NCBI GenBank assembly: GCA_037102815.1 | Contig: BTPP01000003.1 | Location: forward strand, 4,588,001-4,652,000 | DNA from: Neurospora intermedia | Lineage: Eukaryota; Ascomycota; Sordariomycetes; Sordariales; Sordariaceae | Direction of reading: 5' to 3' | Length of the DNA: 64,000 bases | In this document: one piece after another, positions 48,427 through 61,700 of the stretch | How the letters are laid out: every line of letters begins with the position of its first letter | How positions within the stretch are numbered: position 1 is the first letter of the stretch | Made by a program: the position numbers and the translations under genes | The notes under the pieces: generated by a model | The model's database searches: none | Seen by the model: only the letters and a program-made list of their open reading frames with translations | What the model was told of the DNA's origin: nothing

Positions 48427-51400
48427 CCGGGATTTCGGGGGTGGGGCGCGGGGAAAGCTGGAGCTCAACCACGCAAGTCTGGGGTAATGGAACCTACCCA
48501 AAACGGGCCACCTCAACCGGGGCCAGCCGCCAAAAGGTACAAGGCAAAGGCCTTGAGAAGTCGAGAAGCACTCAGACTAGAAGGGAATATGGACACTAGT
48601 ACTGATCCGCCAACTGCGTCACCTGTTCAAGTTCCCTTAAGTAGGGCGCCTTGACCCTTTGGGGAATCCTAACACGTAATTTGATGGTGTGCGTTGCCCT
48701 GTCTTGCGCTTCCCCTAGTCCGCGTTAGCATCACGCCAGGGAGCATGTGACCGAGAAAGAGGTAGGAAAATCGAGAAAATGCTATTCCACAGTCAGTATA
48801 CTATCAAAGAATAGAATGGTTAGGGTCGAACCCCCAAGGTAGCTGTAGTCGCTTCACCGTCTCACGACAGATACAAAATCTATCCACTGAACAGCGAATT
48901 CGTCTTTTCCCCTCTTCCCAGGTCTGGGGCAAGATTGCGGGAAGAAATGTGATGTGAGTGGATGGAAGCATGCACCTTACGTGTCGATTTTCCGTGCATT
49001 GCCAGAACGCCTAAATCCGGCAGCATTGCTCAATCGTGTAAGCATGTGATTCGGCCGAAGGGGATCTTATCGCAACTGTAGAGGTCTCATACCATGTAGA
49101 TAGACGGATTACCTTAATAAGTACCCCGAACGACGTATCCGCATGGTTTGTTTGGATCAAAGATTGATGAAAATCATAAATGCGGTCCGACCCTGTCTAT
49201 AGCTCATCAAGGTCGACTTGTTGGTTCGGCAGCCCTCTCGTCACGGAACTCATAAACTGTCTTGCTTGTGTTAACAAGGACAAAGAAAATACAGATGGGG
49301 GACTACACGTGTTGAACGTAGGCCCTGAGGAGATTATATTATATCCCACCGTGCCATGGCGATATAAGACACCCGCAAATTGGATTGCGAGTAAGGACTG
49401 TGTTCAGTACCTCGAGATGCATGCCTGTCATCGACCCCAGCCGATGCGGTCTATGATAGCTTTCCAAACGGTACTGTTGGTGCGCTTCAATCGGTCCGGA
49501 GTCCTATCACCAACGACAAGTGGGCTAGGATACCTCGCATCTAGCACACGCATATGAGCATGTTTCCCCCAATTTGTGAAGTCTACCATCATCCCATGGA
49601 GTCCTGCCCACTTCTGCGGTACCTCCTCCGGCATGGGGGAGTTCTGATACCCTTGCTCAAATGAAGAGATTGCTGGCCAGCAATTACGACCAAGGGTTAT
49701 GAAGAAGGAGGGCCGGTATGCGTTTGCTGTACGAATTACGCCCGGGTGCTTCCGACTTGATCCCGATATCACAAGGGCAAGACGGCATTGTCCCACCGGT
49801 GTCTGCTGCATGTCGTATTGAAGATTAAAGCTGGGTCAAGGTGATATCACCACAGCTGGATTGAATGCAGAAAACTTCTGCCAATCGGGCCATCACAGTT
49901 GACACGCCGCGGAGGGGATGCCGTGCCAGGAACCATATTCGGCAGGGGCATGTGGTAAACCGGAACCTGTGATACAGTCAAAGCACGATGCTACCCATCA
50001 TTACCAGCCGTACTTGAACAGTGTGGCAGAAAGAAATAGTGCCTCATCACAGCCAGAGCCCAGGTATGATCGACCTTACGGTTAGGGGCCGAGCATAATG
50101 ACTGTTGGTACTTATCCTCTCTCGGGGTACAGATAAGCGTGACTCAGTCTCCATTAGGTAGGGATACAACATCGATTCATGACAAAAGCTATCATCGAGG
50201 TGGTAGATGCCAGTGAAGCATGGTGTGGGCTGCATAGTTGGTCAGTACGCAGCAGATGGAAGATAGGTATACAACTTAAGCGATAGAGTTGCCCTGAGTT
50301 GTCGATGGCGCTTACCGGTTGCATGGTTCTGGCGGCTACTCGGTCCTGTGATTGGCAGATTGGGCGCCATCACAGACATAATCGCGAACACGCGGGTATA
50401 AAGCGTAGTGAACGGTAGATACCCACTCAACCTCGCCAATTTACCACCCTTTCCCAAATATTGACCAGGGCAAGAGCCGCAGTGTTGTTAGTTCTCTTCA
50501 CTTTCCCCTATGCCGGAACATAGTCAGTTACATGCCGGCCCTCGCTTGTTTGAACGCCAAGAGCCGCAAGCAGCCGATGAATCAACCAACAGTGTCCCTC
50601 TGAATCCCTCGTCTATGTTGAATGCCATAGACTCCGCGGATTCGTAACGCTGTCTCCTGCCCTGGATGCTCATGAAATATGGTAACTTTCGTGGGAGGCC
50701 AGAAGTTTGCCCGTCTTATCCTAGGATACCTTTTACCCTCAATAGCAAGCAATGACTTGTGAGATATGCTCGATGAACTGGCCGCAGAGAGGTATGCAAC
50801 ATATGTGAGCGCTTTAGCGATGCATCGAACACTGAGCGCCGTGCCACCGTTATGAGATATGCCGCCCTAACCTTGAGCCAGAATTGTTGAGTGTGTCCCA
50901 GATCATGCGTTAGTTACGAAAGATCAATATGGCGTCGGAAACCATCTATGACGTCCCCTCATTGCTGCTCGAATGTGATCATTTCTCATCATGTCGAACT
51001 GGTGTGCGCCCTGAAAAGGTCAGTTGATTGCAATTTTGTGCGAGTTTAGGGGTTTTAGAGAAGACGCATCACATCACCATCACCTCACAGCTGAGGTACA
51101 GTGTATCCCAAGACGCTCTTCGAGAAAAAAAAAAAAAAAAGCAGAGTAATCTGGGCGAAGAGCAGGCAGACTCCGCAGTCACACGCACTGGACGACTCCG
51201 CCATCTTGTCCGGAGGAGGGAGCGTCTTCGGTCGTACTATCGCCAATGAGACCATGTGTTTCCATGGTCCATCTCAGATGACATTTTTGGTCGGATGCAG
51301 AAGAGGTTGCAACAATAGGCGACGGAGCTCTCAAGGCCGCGCTTGACGCCTTTGGCGAGTTGAGAGCAGGGGAGTGTGATATTCCTCTGCTGGGCCTCCG

Positions 51401-54400
51401 GAAACCCTCCATGACGAGCCTCCAACTAACCAACCCGACGGTACTGTGTTCCCAATGCCCCATCCACATGTTGCTCGTCGAAGTCTAGTGGGCCGGTATG
51501 TCAGGCCCGATTTTGTATCGGCCGGAGGCGGAGTGTTGGTGGTTGAAGCACGGTAGCTTCCAACATGGCTGTGGTGGCCGCAAAAGGCGGCCAGAGGGCC
51601 AGTAAGCGGGGTCCCGGTCTAGCCCGAAGTAACCAAGCCAAAAGCGAGTCGTCTTCGGGGCCGCATGACGCTACCGTCACTGTTTCTCTGATACGGGTGG
51701 TGAGAGGACGCCAGCAGTTTGAGTCGGGGTGCAAGTCGGTCGCGAGGGCAACTGGAGTTGGCGATGGAATGGATCCAGAAGGTGACCGCCGTTGGGCTGC
51801 AGGTGATTGATTTGTGCAAGAGATGAAGAGTCGCAGAAAATTGGAGTTCCCTGTAGGCGAACCCCCCGATGAACATTCGACCCCCCGCACTCGCTTTGAT
51901 GGTACAGAAGTTGCACTCCCCCAAGTCTCAACTTCCATCGCTCTTTCCACCAGTGAACGCTAACAGATCCCAACCGCACAGGGACATTTTCACACCACAC
52001 ACTTTTACCGGGAAGCATCAGCTCCCCGAGACACGGAATCGCCCTTTCCGTTCGGGCTGATAAGCATCTCGAAGACATCAGTAGGTACCTCTACCTAACC
52101 CAAAAAAGAGAAGAGGAAAAAAACTTCCCCCAAAAAGACCCAAGGAAAAGTGGGACGATTGCGTTGTGGACAGCCCTTACCGTAGAGCAATCTGCTAGGG
52201 CGTGGACATCCCTCAGGTGCAGTGGTACGAAGAGAAGGTTGCAGCGAGGAAGGCTGCTGTCACCGGTACGAGATTGGAAGGAATATTGAGAGAAATTTGG
52301 AGACCCCTGGCGGCGATCCAGTTCAAGCCAGAAGGTTAAAGTCCCTGATTGGCGATAGGTAGTGTAGACAGGGCAGGCGCAAGGAACGGGGCATTGGCCA
52401 TTTCGACACCCCGTGTGAACACAGTCAAGACGAAACCAGCATCACCAGGGCAGCACGCCGGATAAGGTACCTTACATATAATAGGGCACGCAGGGCAGAC
52501 GGCTCGCCCGTTCCCAGGCCGCGGCGACTTTAGCGCGATCTGGATATTTCCAAATACTACCTCTACCTACCTCCTCTACACTTCCACTTCGTCACCCCCC
52601 CACGGTCCCCTCGTTACCTCCAGACCTCCAATTGAGTGTTGGTAGTAGGTAGTAGTACCTCGGCGTGCTACGGTCGTTACTGCTACAGCCCAGGTAGGTA
52701 GGTACCGAGCCCTCCAGGCCCTCCATCCCCCAGGGCACCTTAGTACGGGCAGGTGAGGGCTAGTGTACCTAGAGGTACGGTAGGCTAATAACTCTGACCC
52801 TGGAGGGACATCAGATCATCACTGCGTGCGGCATCTCGACCGAACCGGGCAACGAGTTCCAGAAAACAAGCATTTTTTCAACTTTTCGACAAACCCCCCT
52901 GGCCCTCTCCAAGACGTCAAGGGCCTGTTCGCTCAGAACGATGCCCGGCCCCAAGTCACGCGAGCCACGGTTCATGCGACAAGGTCATTGTGCAGAACGA
53001 CACTACTCAGATGGCCTAGGTTCAAAAGGGGAAACTGGTCCTGGAGATGGAGATATCGAGACTTCAATCTTGGCGAATCTCGGCCGCTTAGAGTCCTCTT
53101 TCGGCGATGCAGTCTCTGCTGGATTACCCATTTCGGTAATAGCGACAATCAATTCAACCCAATGGAATCATGTCTCAGCACAGCACTGTCTGTGTTGCTG
53201 CGTGAGGTCAGCGAATAGCATCTTTGTACCCCCCTCCCTGGACACCCATACCCGATTACGTACCTTGCACCCATGACAAGGGCGAAAGGAGTAGCCCGCA
53301 GGTCAACCCCAGTGGTTCTCTCCCTTATTCCACGAAATCACCTTGCCTAAAGTCAGATGTTAATCTTCAGAGCCGCTCGGTTCCCTTTGCTGAGGTGAGA
53401 ACCTAAATGGACTCGGATTCTGGACAAATCGGATTTGTCTCGGTGTGTACCGACCTCTATGGATGCAAACCTAACCGTAGTAGTACCTGACGACGCGGCC
53501 TGTATCTCGTTGGCTGCACTAACAAATTCCGGCGACCCAACCCACCATTTGCAATACCTACGGCAAGCCCAGCAGATGGAGGAAGGAAACGAGATGCCCC
53601 TCAATCAACCCATATTCGGCTGCTTTGCTCCATGGATTCCATGGCAAGGCAGTTGATGTTGGCGGCTCATGTCTGCTTAACTCTTCCATGATATGTCGAT
53701 CCAGATTTGCAGTAATGGGCCGGCCGCCTGTATGCGACCTCACCTCTTCAGCCTCGAATTCTGCGCCTCAAGAGGCCGACACATTATGACCACCATGAAT
53801 TGTTCTATGTAAGTTACTACCCCGTTCTCCGGCGCGATTCTTGATTACTGGCCTTCTGAGGCTGTTCTGGTCGCCTAAGAAAGGACCACCTCCCTCCAGA
53901 TGAATTCCAGTTACACGTTTGTCTGTCTGTGTCACATCATCAACAACAACACCAGAACGCCACTGTGCCGGGACTGGTAACCAGACAGGAGTCTCTTACG
54001 CCTGAATATCTTCTGCGCCCACCCCAGGCTCCAGCGGGCCCGGCTCAAGCTTGGCCATCTGGAACTGCCCACTTCACTAAGTCCATCAAGGCTAGCCTCA
54101 TTGTGTACTCCAATATGGGCCGGGATAGCCTGGTCTCGTTCTGCACACCCCCTCCCCATTGAACGAGCAAGGATTGTACACAACTGGAGCGACCGGAATT
54201 CGTGACGGAAGCCAATATCTCTGCAAGTGAACCGGCCTTCCTTGCTCGTCAGGGGCATTTCCCAGCAATCTGCGTTGCCAGTTAGGGCTTTTTCTTTACC
54301 CTTGCTGCCTCTGCCTTACCTTGGGGTTGCAGGAGGTTGCCGAGAGTTGGCCGTACCTTAGCTCTCCTTCGTCTCTGCTCGTCCCATGTCTCTCAAAAGG

Positions 54401-55356
54401 TACGTCGTCCCCTGGTTCGAGCTCCCTCGGACGTACCATTTACATGGCAAGCAAGCATATTGGCCCTCTATACGAATCTATCTCAAGTTCTGCCCCAGCG
54501 CCCTACTGTGTTTTACACAGACCTGATATCAATTTTCTCTCTGTCCCTTCGCTCACCACACGCGGCAGCCAATGGCCTGGTAGGACAGTGCTTGTTTAGG
54601 TTTTGTAGTCCCAGCTTAGCAGACCAACAGAACAATTGCATGTCACTACTGGCCCTGATCGACCCACCCATTTCTTGACGAACTCTTTTCCCCACGGAGG
54701 GAGCATACCTGGTGCGTATGAGGCACCGCAAACTTGGATGCTACTATACCGGCCCAACTGATTCTTTGGCTAATCTACCCAGGTTTGAACACACCTTCCT
54801 CCCGGCAGCCATCACAGAAAAGCACACCTCTCCCGCACTGTCGTGTCGTCCTTCTTCATCGAAGGCTATATGCAGCCTTGACACTCCTCCCCTGGTAGCC
54901 CACCTGCTTGCTCTTCCCGATCCAGAAAGCACTAGACGTCTTCCCGTGGCGTCTTGATAGGCCCGGCTGTTCTGACCACCCCTAACCCCTTGCCGCATGC
55001 CTCCCGTACATTGACCCACACTGCTGCCGTCGTTGTCGAAGGTATCGAACGGCGTAGGTACTTTCGACTACGAGGACGTCGCGGGGCCCCCATCTTGTCC
55101 TTGCTTGAATCGAGAATACCCTTCACATCCACCTTGGAACTATCAACCAACAGCCTCTATCCATCCTTGCCGGCTTCGCCACTACACCAGAGGTGCCTAC
55201 TACCAACAACATTAGAGGGAACACTTGGCTGATACCAGTAGTTTGGTTACAACCTTTCTCTGAAACAGGAATTGGATCTGGACATACTACCAAGCAATCT
55301 ACGCCTCCTGGACCTTTTGCGACATTTTGCCTTGTCAAGCCGTGGATCGTGACAAG
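48427..55356. other. 7-kb gene-poor region
   Basis: I see no supportable gene. Open frames are short and overlap on both strands without domain content. A tRNA-like fragment (48812-48900, minus) does not fold properly. The stretch 52080-52780 is dotted with TACCTACCTA/TAGGTAGGTA units, common in this genus. Confidence 0.4.
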
Positions 55357-55364
55357 TATATAAA
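55357..55364 (+). promoter_or_regulatory. TATA box of the 52-aa gene
   Basis: TATATAAA lies about 170 bp upstream of the ATG at 55531. It is followed by a pyrimidine/A-rich leader without any ATG, so initiation about 30 bp downstream would give a leader of about 140 nt. Confidence 0.6.
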
Positions 55365-55530
55365 CACTCGTCCATACCATCTTGTCTTCACTTTACTCCC
55401 ATCATCCCATCACGCTCGCCACCTCTTCTCTACATCTACGCAACAGCCTCCATCTTCGATCCAACACAATCTGACGTGTAGTCATTACTTCCTTCTCATC
55501 TCTTGATCCAAACTTTCATCAACCGCAAAA

Positions 55531-55689
55531 ATGTGCACCGTCTACATCACCTACTTCTCTGCTTGCGCGCATGTCAAGAAGGAACCAGTCGCTTGTGCCT
55601 CCAAGAAAGGGTCAGGAAGCAGCACTTGCCCTGACGGTCCTGTAAAGGAGGTTGTCCACACGGCGGAAGGCGACTGCGGACAGCATTGA
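55531..55689 (+). CDS. Small Cys-containing fungal protein (52 aa)
   Basis: A 53-codon frame with a CGCAAAAATG start context, preceded by a TATA box and an ATG-free CT/CA-rich leader. The product begins MCTVYITYFSACAHVKKEPV and has five Cys (2, 12, 22, 33, 49) and a C-x-H pair at 12-14. This layout, an MC start and then a Cys/His-containing YF-x(2)-C-x-H segment, recalls a loose group of short fungal hypothetical proteins with probable zinc-binding Cys/His, but no function is known to me. No signal peptide. A textbook intron lies 35 nt past the stop codon (55725-55779). It is the only clear gene in the last 15 kb. Confidence 0.6.
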   Translation: MCTVYITYFSACAHVKKEPVACASKKGSGSSTCPDGPVKEVVHTAEGDCGQH

Positions 55690-55724
55690 TAATGCGGAGT
55701 CGTGATACAACAGGAGCTACTCTC

Positions 55725-55779
55725 GTACGTTGGTTTTTCATCCACCGCGACATAAACTTTTCTAACCTATGTCTTGCAG
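55725..55779 (+). other. Apparent 3'-UTR intron of the 52-aa gene
   Basis: A 55-nt segment with GTACGT donor, TCTAACC branch site (55761-55767) and TTGCAG acceptor, an ideal intron for this genus. It begins 35 nt after the TGA. No frame from the ATG at 55531 crosses it, so it appears to lie in the 3' UTR. Confidence 0.5.
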
Positions 55780-58700
55780 ATAATAAGCATCCCTGAATCA
55801 ACAAGCACGGAACGACAACCCTTTAGAACCTCCCGAATACGCAACACTTCCGCCTTTCTATCTTTGGGCAATCATTATCAACCTCCTGCCACACATCTGC
55901 GCAATCCATTGCCGGCTTCAAACTTTCAAAGGCACATTGGATGGTGATGGGGGAGGACAAGCACTGGTAGAAGATGTGGGCGTTGGACGGGAGTCAGGCC
56001 TTGGCTAATTTCTCGGCTGGTCCAAGAATCGGGCTTTTCTGGCGCTGAACTCCTTGTGTACAAAGGAAACCGGGCGGAGGCTTTCTTATTTCCATGTTTT
56101 TCTTTACTTTTCTCCTTTGCACATATCTTTTGTATCTGGCCAGATTTGTTGTTATTTCGCTGTTCATTCGCAATTCACTTGTCTAATTGTCCCAAATCCA
56201 ACCTCGTAGCTTCTATACATCTTCTCTTGTACTTGTTATCCTTGATCTGCAACGTATCATAAGCCTAAGATTTTGGTAGCATGACCAGTTATTCTTCATT
56301 TCTCCGCGCTTTTTGCAGTAGTCACATTCCCCTTCCCCTTTGAAGGAAACCTACGGTCAAAGTGCGCAAATCGTTAGCGGCCCGGACCATATGATCCGAT
56401 CAAAAAGCAAAGAATTGCCTTCAGACGCCGCTCCCGCGCCGCTTGCCGCTGTGCCGTCGCTAATATCGCAAGTAATATACACAGTAGTTACTACTGGCGT
56501 ACACGTATGCCACATACAACCTACTATACTTAACCCTCTATGTAAGCGAATTTCTGGCATCGCGTCGACCTACAACTCGTGAACCCGAAAGCCTCCAGGG
56601 TTGTTGGACTTTCGCAATAGCAAACCTCAGCCAAGGTAGTTCGAGGAGTTGGAGTCTGTTAGAAGAATGCCTTACGGTTCTGCCGTTTTCGGCTGCAGGG
56701 TCCGGTCTGCGGCCGGCCTCAGGTCGTGTAAGTCGCCAGGCCTGGCCTGGTTCGACCTGGCCAGGCAGAGTTCCACGCGGGTTAGGGTTACAAACCGGCC
56801 GCCCCCCTGCTTGTGTTCAACCACCCACCTAAGTAGCCAATTGTTGACAATTGCTTGCATAATATCCTTGTACCCAAGGTAAATGGGGCAAAGTAATATT
56901 TACCGAACTCAAATTGAGGCTATCCGTCTTGTAGCACCGCAGCTGCGGACAGCTTTCGAAAGAAACCTCCGCTTGTCAAGAAATTCTCCGTGACAAGACA
57001 GTTCTGCCCGCATGTTGTACATGTGCATGTTTGTCCATGTGTTGCTTGTCACACTCCAACCACATGCTGAATGACCTCTGGCAAAGAGAAGCCGGAAGCA
57101 AGCGAGCGTCTTGTGAGACTTTGGCAAAGCTCGTGTTGACAAGTGACAACCATGGAGGACCTGGCGTGCCATGTTGTTCTGACCTGCTGTGTTCGATGTT
57201 GTGGTTTCCATGCCGGAATAGTGCATTCTGAGAACTCCCGTGCTGTGTGCGAGAGGGGGGTGTTTGCCTCGACCCTACTCTCGGTCATCTTCCAGCCGCT
57301 TTCAAACATCACTCATCTCTTTTGGGATTTTGAGGAGACTCCTGACACCGGACGAGTAGCAGGATCATTGGCCTACTACTTCCATAGCCCATCTTTGCAA
57401 ACTTCAAACATCGTCTTGAGGGCCAAACCCAGCGATCACTGCCCTTAGACAACGTTGCCAACTCCCTGCATAATCACATCACCAGCAGCACTCTACCTTC
57501 GCCCAAGTAGACGATAGCAAATCTCTCTACCTTCCTATTGGAATCACGCCTCCTGCTGCACCTCAAGACAAGAAGTCTCTGACAACATCATCAAACTTCT
57601 TGATTGGGTCTGTGTCGACCTCATTTTCAGCCTGTCAGTGATAGGTACCTATTGACAGTTCAACACTAACCCCCAAATCCATGCTTACATCGAACCACCT
57701 CAGCGACTGTTTGTTGGCCAGCTAACGCGGGCCGATGGCGCGGCAGTTGCCCAATGTGTGGCCGTGGAAAGCCGCGGCCAGACGCCCAGGCAGATAGACG
57801 CAGAAGACGCAGGCATGTTCTGTCATGTGTTGGTGTGCGTCTTGGGGGCCTTCCTTCCTAATCCGGGTGAGACAGGGCAACGATGTGAGAAAATCTTCAG
57901 TCCCGTGCCTGGTCCAATTTTTTTTTTCAATTTTCACTTTATCTATCACCCAACCGACCTGGAAACAACCTAATAGTCAGGTAATAGGAAGGAGCGATGC
58001 GATGCGGACAGTCAAGGTGGAGGGGAGAGGGGGTGCTCCAACAAGGGGACGGAGCCTCCGGGGTCCAAAGATCCGATGCGGGAAGGAGCCGTGGGATGCT
58101 GCCAATACTTGCCGGTACCCGCATCAAAATACCGCTTTGCACTTCCCAGTCCGCAGCGTCAAAGTTGAATCAATGCAAATTGCCCGATGACCTGAGCGTT
58201 TTGATAGTAGTGGGCAAAAGAACAAAGTGGGCTGGCTACACTACTACTAGGTACTACTGTAGGTCAGGTACTTCCCCCGCTATGTGCCACTAGTACACAT
58301 TGAGCAAGTGTGGGGTTGGCAATAGCCGCAGGAATCCACTTTTGCGTAGCGTAGGCGCGAGCAAAGCCGACTTTTGTTGGCCCAATCGTTTTCCGCTTAC
58401 TCTTTTCGACCACCTCTTCCGCGACTCGGCCCATACTTTCCACAAAACATCACTTTTCAAGGAACTTCTTGGACCCGGACTCGCACACTCAACGGCATCT
58501 ATACGGCACTCTTTGTACGACGGACCCCGACGCGCACCGGCATTGGAAAGGCAAACGAGAAATCCTTCACTCTAAGCCCAAGGGAAATCAACGTATGCAG
58601 CCACCACTTGTTTTTCCAGCAATGAACGAACCACATCCCCGCCACTCCTCCTCCTACCTACTCCTTTGCCGCACACAAAGGGAAACTCAGATGCATGTTT

Positions 58701-61700
58701 TGACGTCCTGCTGACCACTGTGTCTCTCTTCGCACCGCGGTCCAATTCTGATCAGGTTGTTCTCCTCAGAAACACAGCCGTAGACCTATGATCTATTACC
58801 GAGTCATTAACGCGGTCGCGAAGGGGAGACTTCGTCGAGTGGAGACAGCTTCCAACAGCATGGCGATAAATCTAAACGAGGATAAGCCGCAAGCGCAAGC
58901 GATGTCCTACCCCGCCGAACATGGCCAACAACTCGAGGCCATGTTCACAAGCCCGAACATCTACCGACTATCTGGGAAAACGTTGCATTTTCCGATTGCC
59001 CATAGCGGTAGAGGCGTAGGAAAGTCGCAGCAATACGAGCCATCTTAGGCAACTCGTTGCTATGTGATGATGCAGTGCACCTATCGCGCAAAGGGATTAC
59101 GTCCTTCGGCCGGCCATGTCACCACAGACGTGACGACTCCGCTGATAGTGCAGATGCCACCATCACGAACCCTTTCAGCAAGCAAACCACTGCAAAAGTC
59201 ACAAGCACCTGTAGTGCCTGATCTGATGCCAGTATCACGAGCCGTGCTGTATACTTCAAGGTTTGGTGTGGCCGTTCCCGCCATGGCCCCCGTTTATGGC
59301 CCCCAGTATGCCGTACAGTATCGTCACATACTGTGTCTCTTACGAGCTATGGCTGCCGACTCCATTTTGCACAACACATCTCCACCGGGGTACGCCAACA
59401 CATGTAAAGCACCGCACCGCGTACCTTGCGATGCCCAGAGATAGGTTGGCACTACCTATGATTCTTACCCCCGCACCGCACATCGCGCGCCGCCGTAAGC
59501 CGGACGGCAGACGGGAAGCCTTTCCCGCACGCACAGGTCGCGGCATGCATCCCTTGATGACATGATGCTGGCTGGGCAAAAAGACAGAAACGGTTTCTCC
59601 TCTTACTCGCGCCGGATCCGAGTCCCGTGATACATACAACAGGAGGGTGGGCATCTCCTGGCATCAACATGTCACAGTCTTTGTCGCCAATGCCTGACGA
59701 GGCGTCCAGTCTCATACTCCGTTCTACTTTGGGAAGGACAACAGCTTGCGCCATGGCAGATCAAGCAAGCAGCCTATGCACATAACCTTGTGCTTCACAA
59801 CATGAAGCCAGACATTTACAGCTCGGAGCAAGGGTTTGAACCCTCCTCGTTTTCTTTTTCTTGGCTTGGATGGTCGTTTGATCTCTTGTTTTATCCACCC
59901 GTTGTCCGACTCGCTTTTTGCTGTGCCACCGGATGTTGGCTGAAACCTTGATGATTTTCTTGCGCTGTTTCTTTGAACCCCTCGATCTTTACCAAATGTA
60001 CATCTGGCACACTGGTACCTGACTATACAGAGCCTAAGTGGGATGGGTTGGTCCGGGCTTGAGTATGGGATGAACGACAATCATCAGTAGTGGCATACCC
60101 TACCCGATACTTTTGACCGGCGCGATGTCCGGCGGTCCTGCTTTGGGATGTGAACCCATGTTGGACATGGTCTAGTTTCTTGGGGGGTACGCCTGCTTCC
60201 TTATGCCCGTAAACGAACCAGAGGGAGATGTCATTCTGGAAAGAGATGCCCGATGGAAAAGAAACGAGATTACCGTCTAAACTGATAACAGTAGGTTGGT
60301 TGTGCCACATTGCGTCAAGATCATTGCGAAATGCATGGGAGTTGGTATTGACATCACTGGCTAAGAAACAAGCGAGGAATATTCTCTCGCGTACCCTGGT
60401 GGACGCAATGCCAACCCTGTCCCGATGATGCAAATCGATCCTCCGTTTGTTATTTTTGACGACGCTACTAGGCTCAATCTCTGTAGGAGTGGAATGGGCT
60501 AGCCTTGGAGAGCACACATTCGACACTTGCCTATTCCAGCAGGGCGAATCACTCAAGTCGATTGATCTGAGCGAGGTCGGCCTTACAGTCAGGGGGTGTA
60601 CACAGTTGCTCAACCCCAGCAGGAGGCTGTCTGTGCCTCTCTTTTGCTTCTGTGGCCCCAGATTGAGCTGCACTAACGTCTGTCAGCCCCAGACGAATGA
60701 TCCTGGCCGCGACAAGCCAATCCCAACGTCACCTCGTCTCGCAAACCTCACTCGCAATCAACTGGAGCGGATACCGCGTCATCGCAGTGCACCACGGTGT
60801 ACACAGCTTCCCCATCATCATCATCACCAACAACGATAGTCGATCATCTAGGTCCGATTGTTGCTGCCCAAGCCCAGTTCGACTTTCCTTTCAGAGCAGG
60901 AAGTTGGTGAACAGAGGGCGGCATCGCGCAAACCTGGGGTAACATTGACCACCCGCTGGGAGAGCAAAGATGGGGCCAAACCTTGTGACGAAAGCAGGCA
61001 ATCCGTTTCATTCGACGACTTAAGCGCGAGTGGCTTGAGCTTAGTCGCACCAGGCCCCAAGCCAGCCAATCGGGCCCCGGCAATTCGGAAACCAACACGC
61101 TAAGCCGGCCGAAAAGAGGTTACGCTTTTGCATACCTCTAGGTTCAGTCAGCCGCCCCCGCCCCGACGACTGCCCCGCCCGGCCCGGCTGTGTCTCCGCC
61201 GTTGTCGTTGTGTGATTTCAAATGTTGTAAACATGGCCTGAATGGGCAAAGCGATAAATGCTAGAGGAGCACTGGAAGGGATCAGGGAGTCGGGGAAGTC
61301 AGGAATGGGATGTGGACGCGGAACTGGCAGTTAGCGAGATCATCGCTGATCCCATCTTGGTTTAATGTCGTGGCCAGTGCTATCCGCGGCGCAAGGGGGG
61401 GTCTACTTTTTGACGAACAGTTCACTCTAACTTCTTTCTCCTTCCACGCCATACCCTACAACCTGCTCGCAAAGAAGGGCAGCGAAGAAAAAAAAAAAAG
61501 AAAAAAAAAAAAAAAACGGGCTTAGTCGTTCTCATTTGGTAAGGCCAGACTCCAGTCCTCATCAGAGACAAGTGGGTTTCACAGTAAGTAATATTCAGAA
61601 TGCCGTCACACTTCTGCTTGTCAGTGCATCCGGAACAGACGATACTCCGTGATGGCGTGATAAGCATCCCGTCATTACGGACTGGCCGACTTCCAGACCG

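Noticed and set aside
48812-48900. tRNA-like sequence on the minus strand (CAGTGGATAG D-loop-like and GGTTCGACC T-loop-like parts)
   Set aside because: The T-stem and about half of the acceptor stem do not pair and the anticodon arm is unclear. At best a decayed tRNA; not annotated.
61488-61516. A12-G-A16 run considered as the tail of a retroposed sequence
   Set aside because: No target-site duplication, and no recognisable LINE or SINE body upstream.
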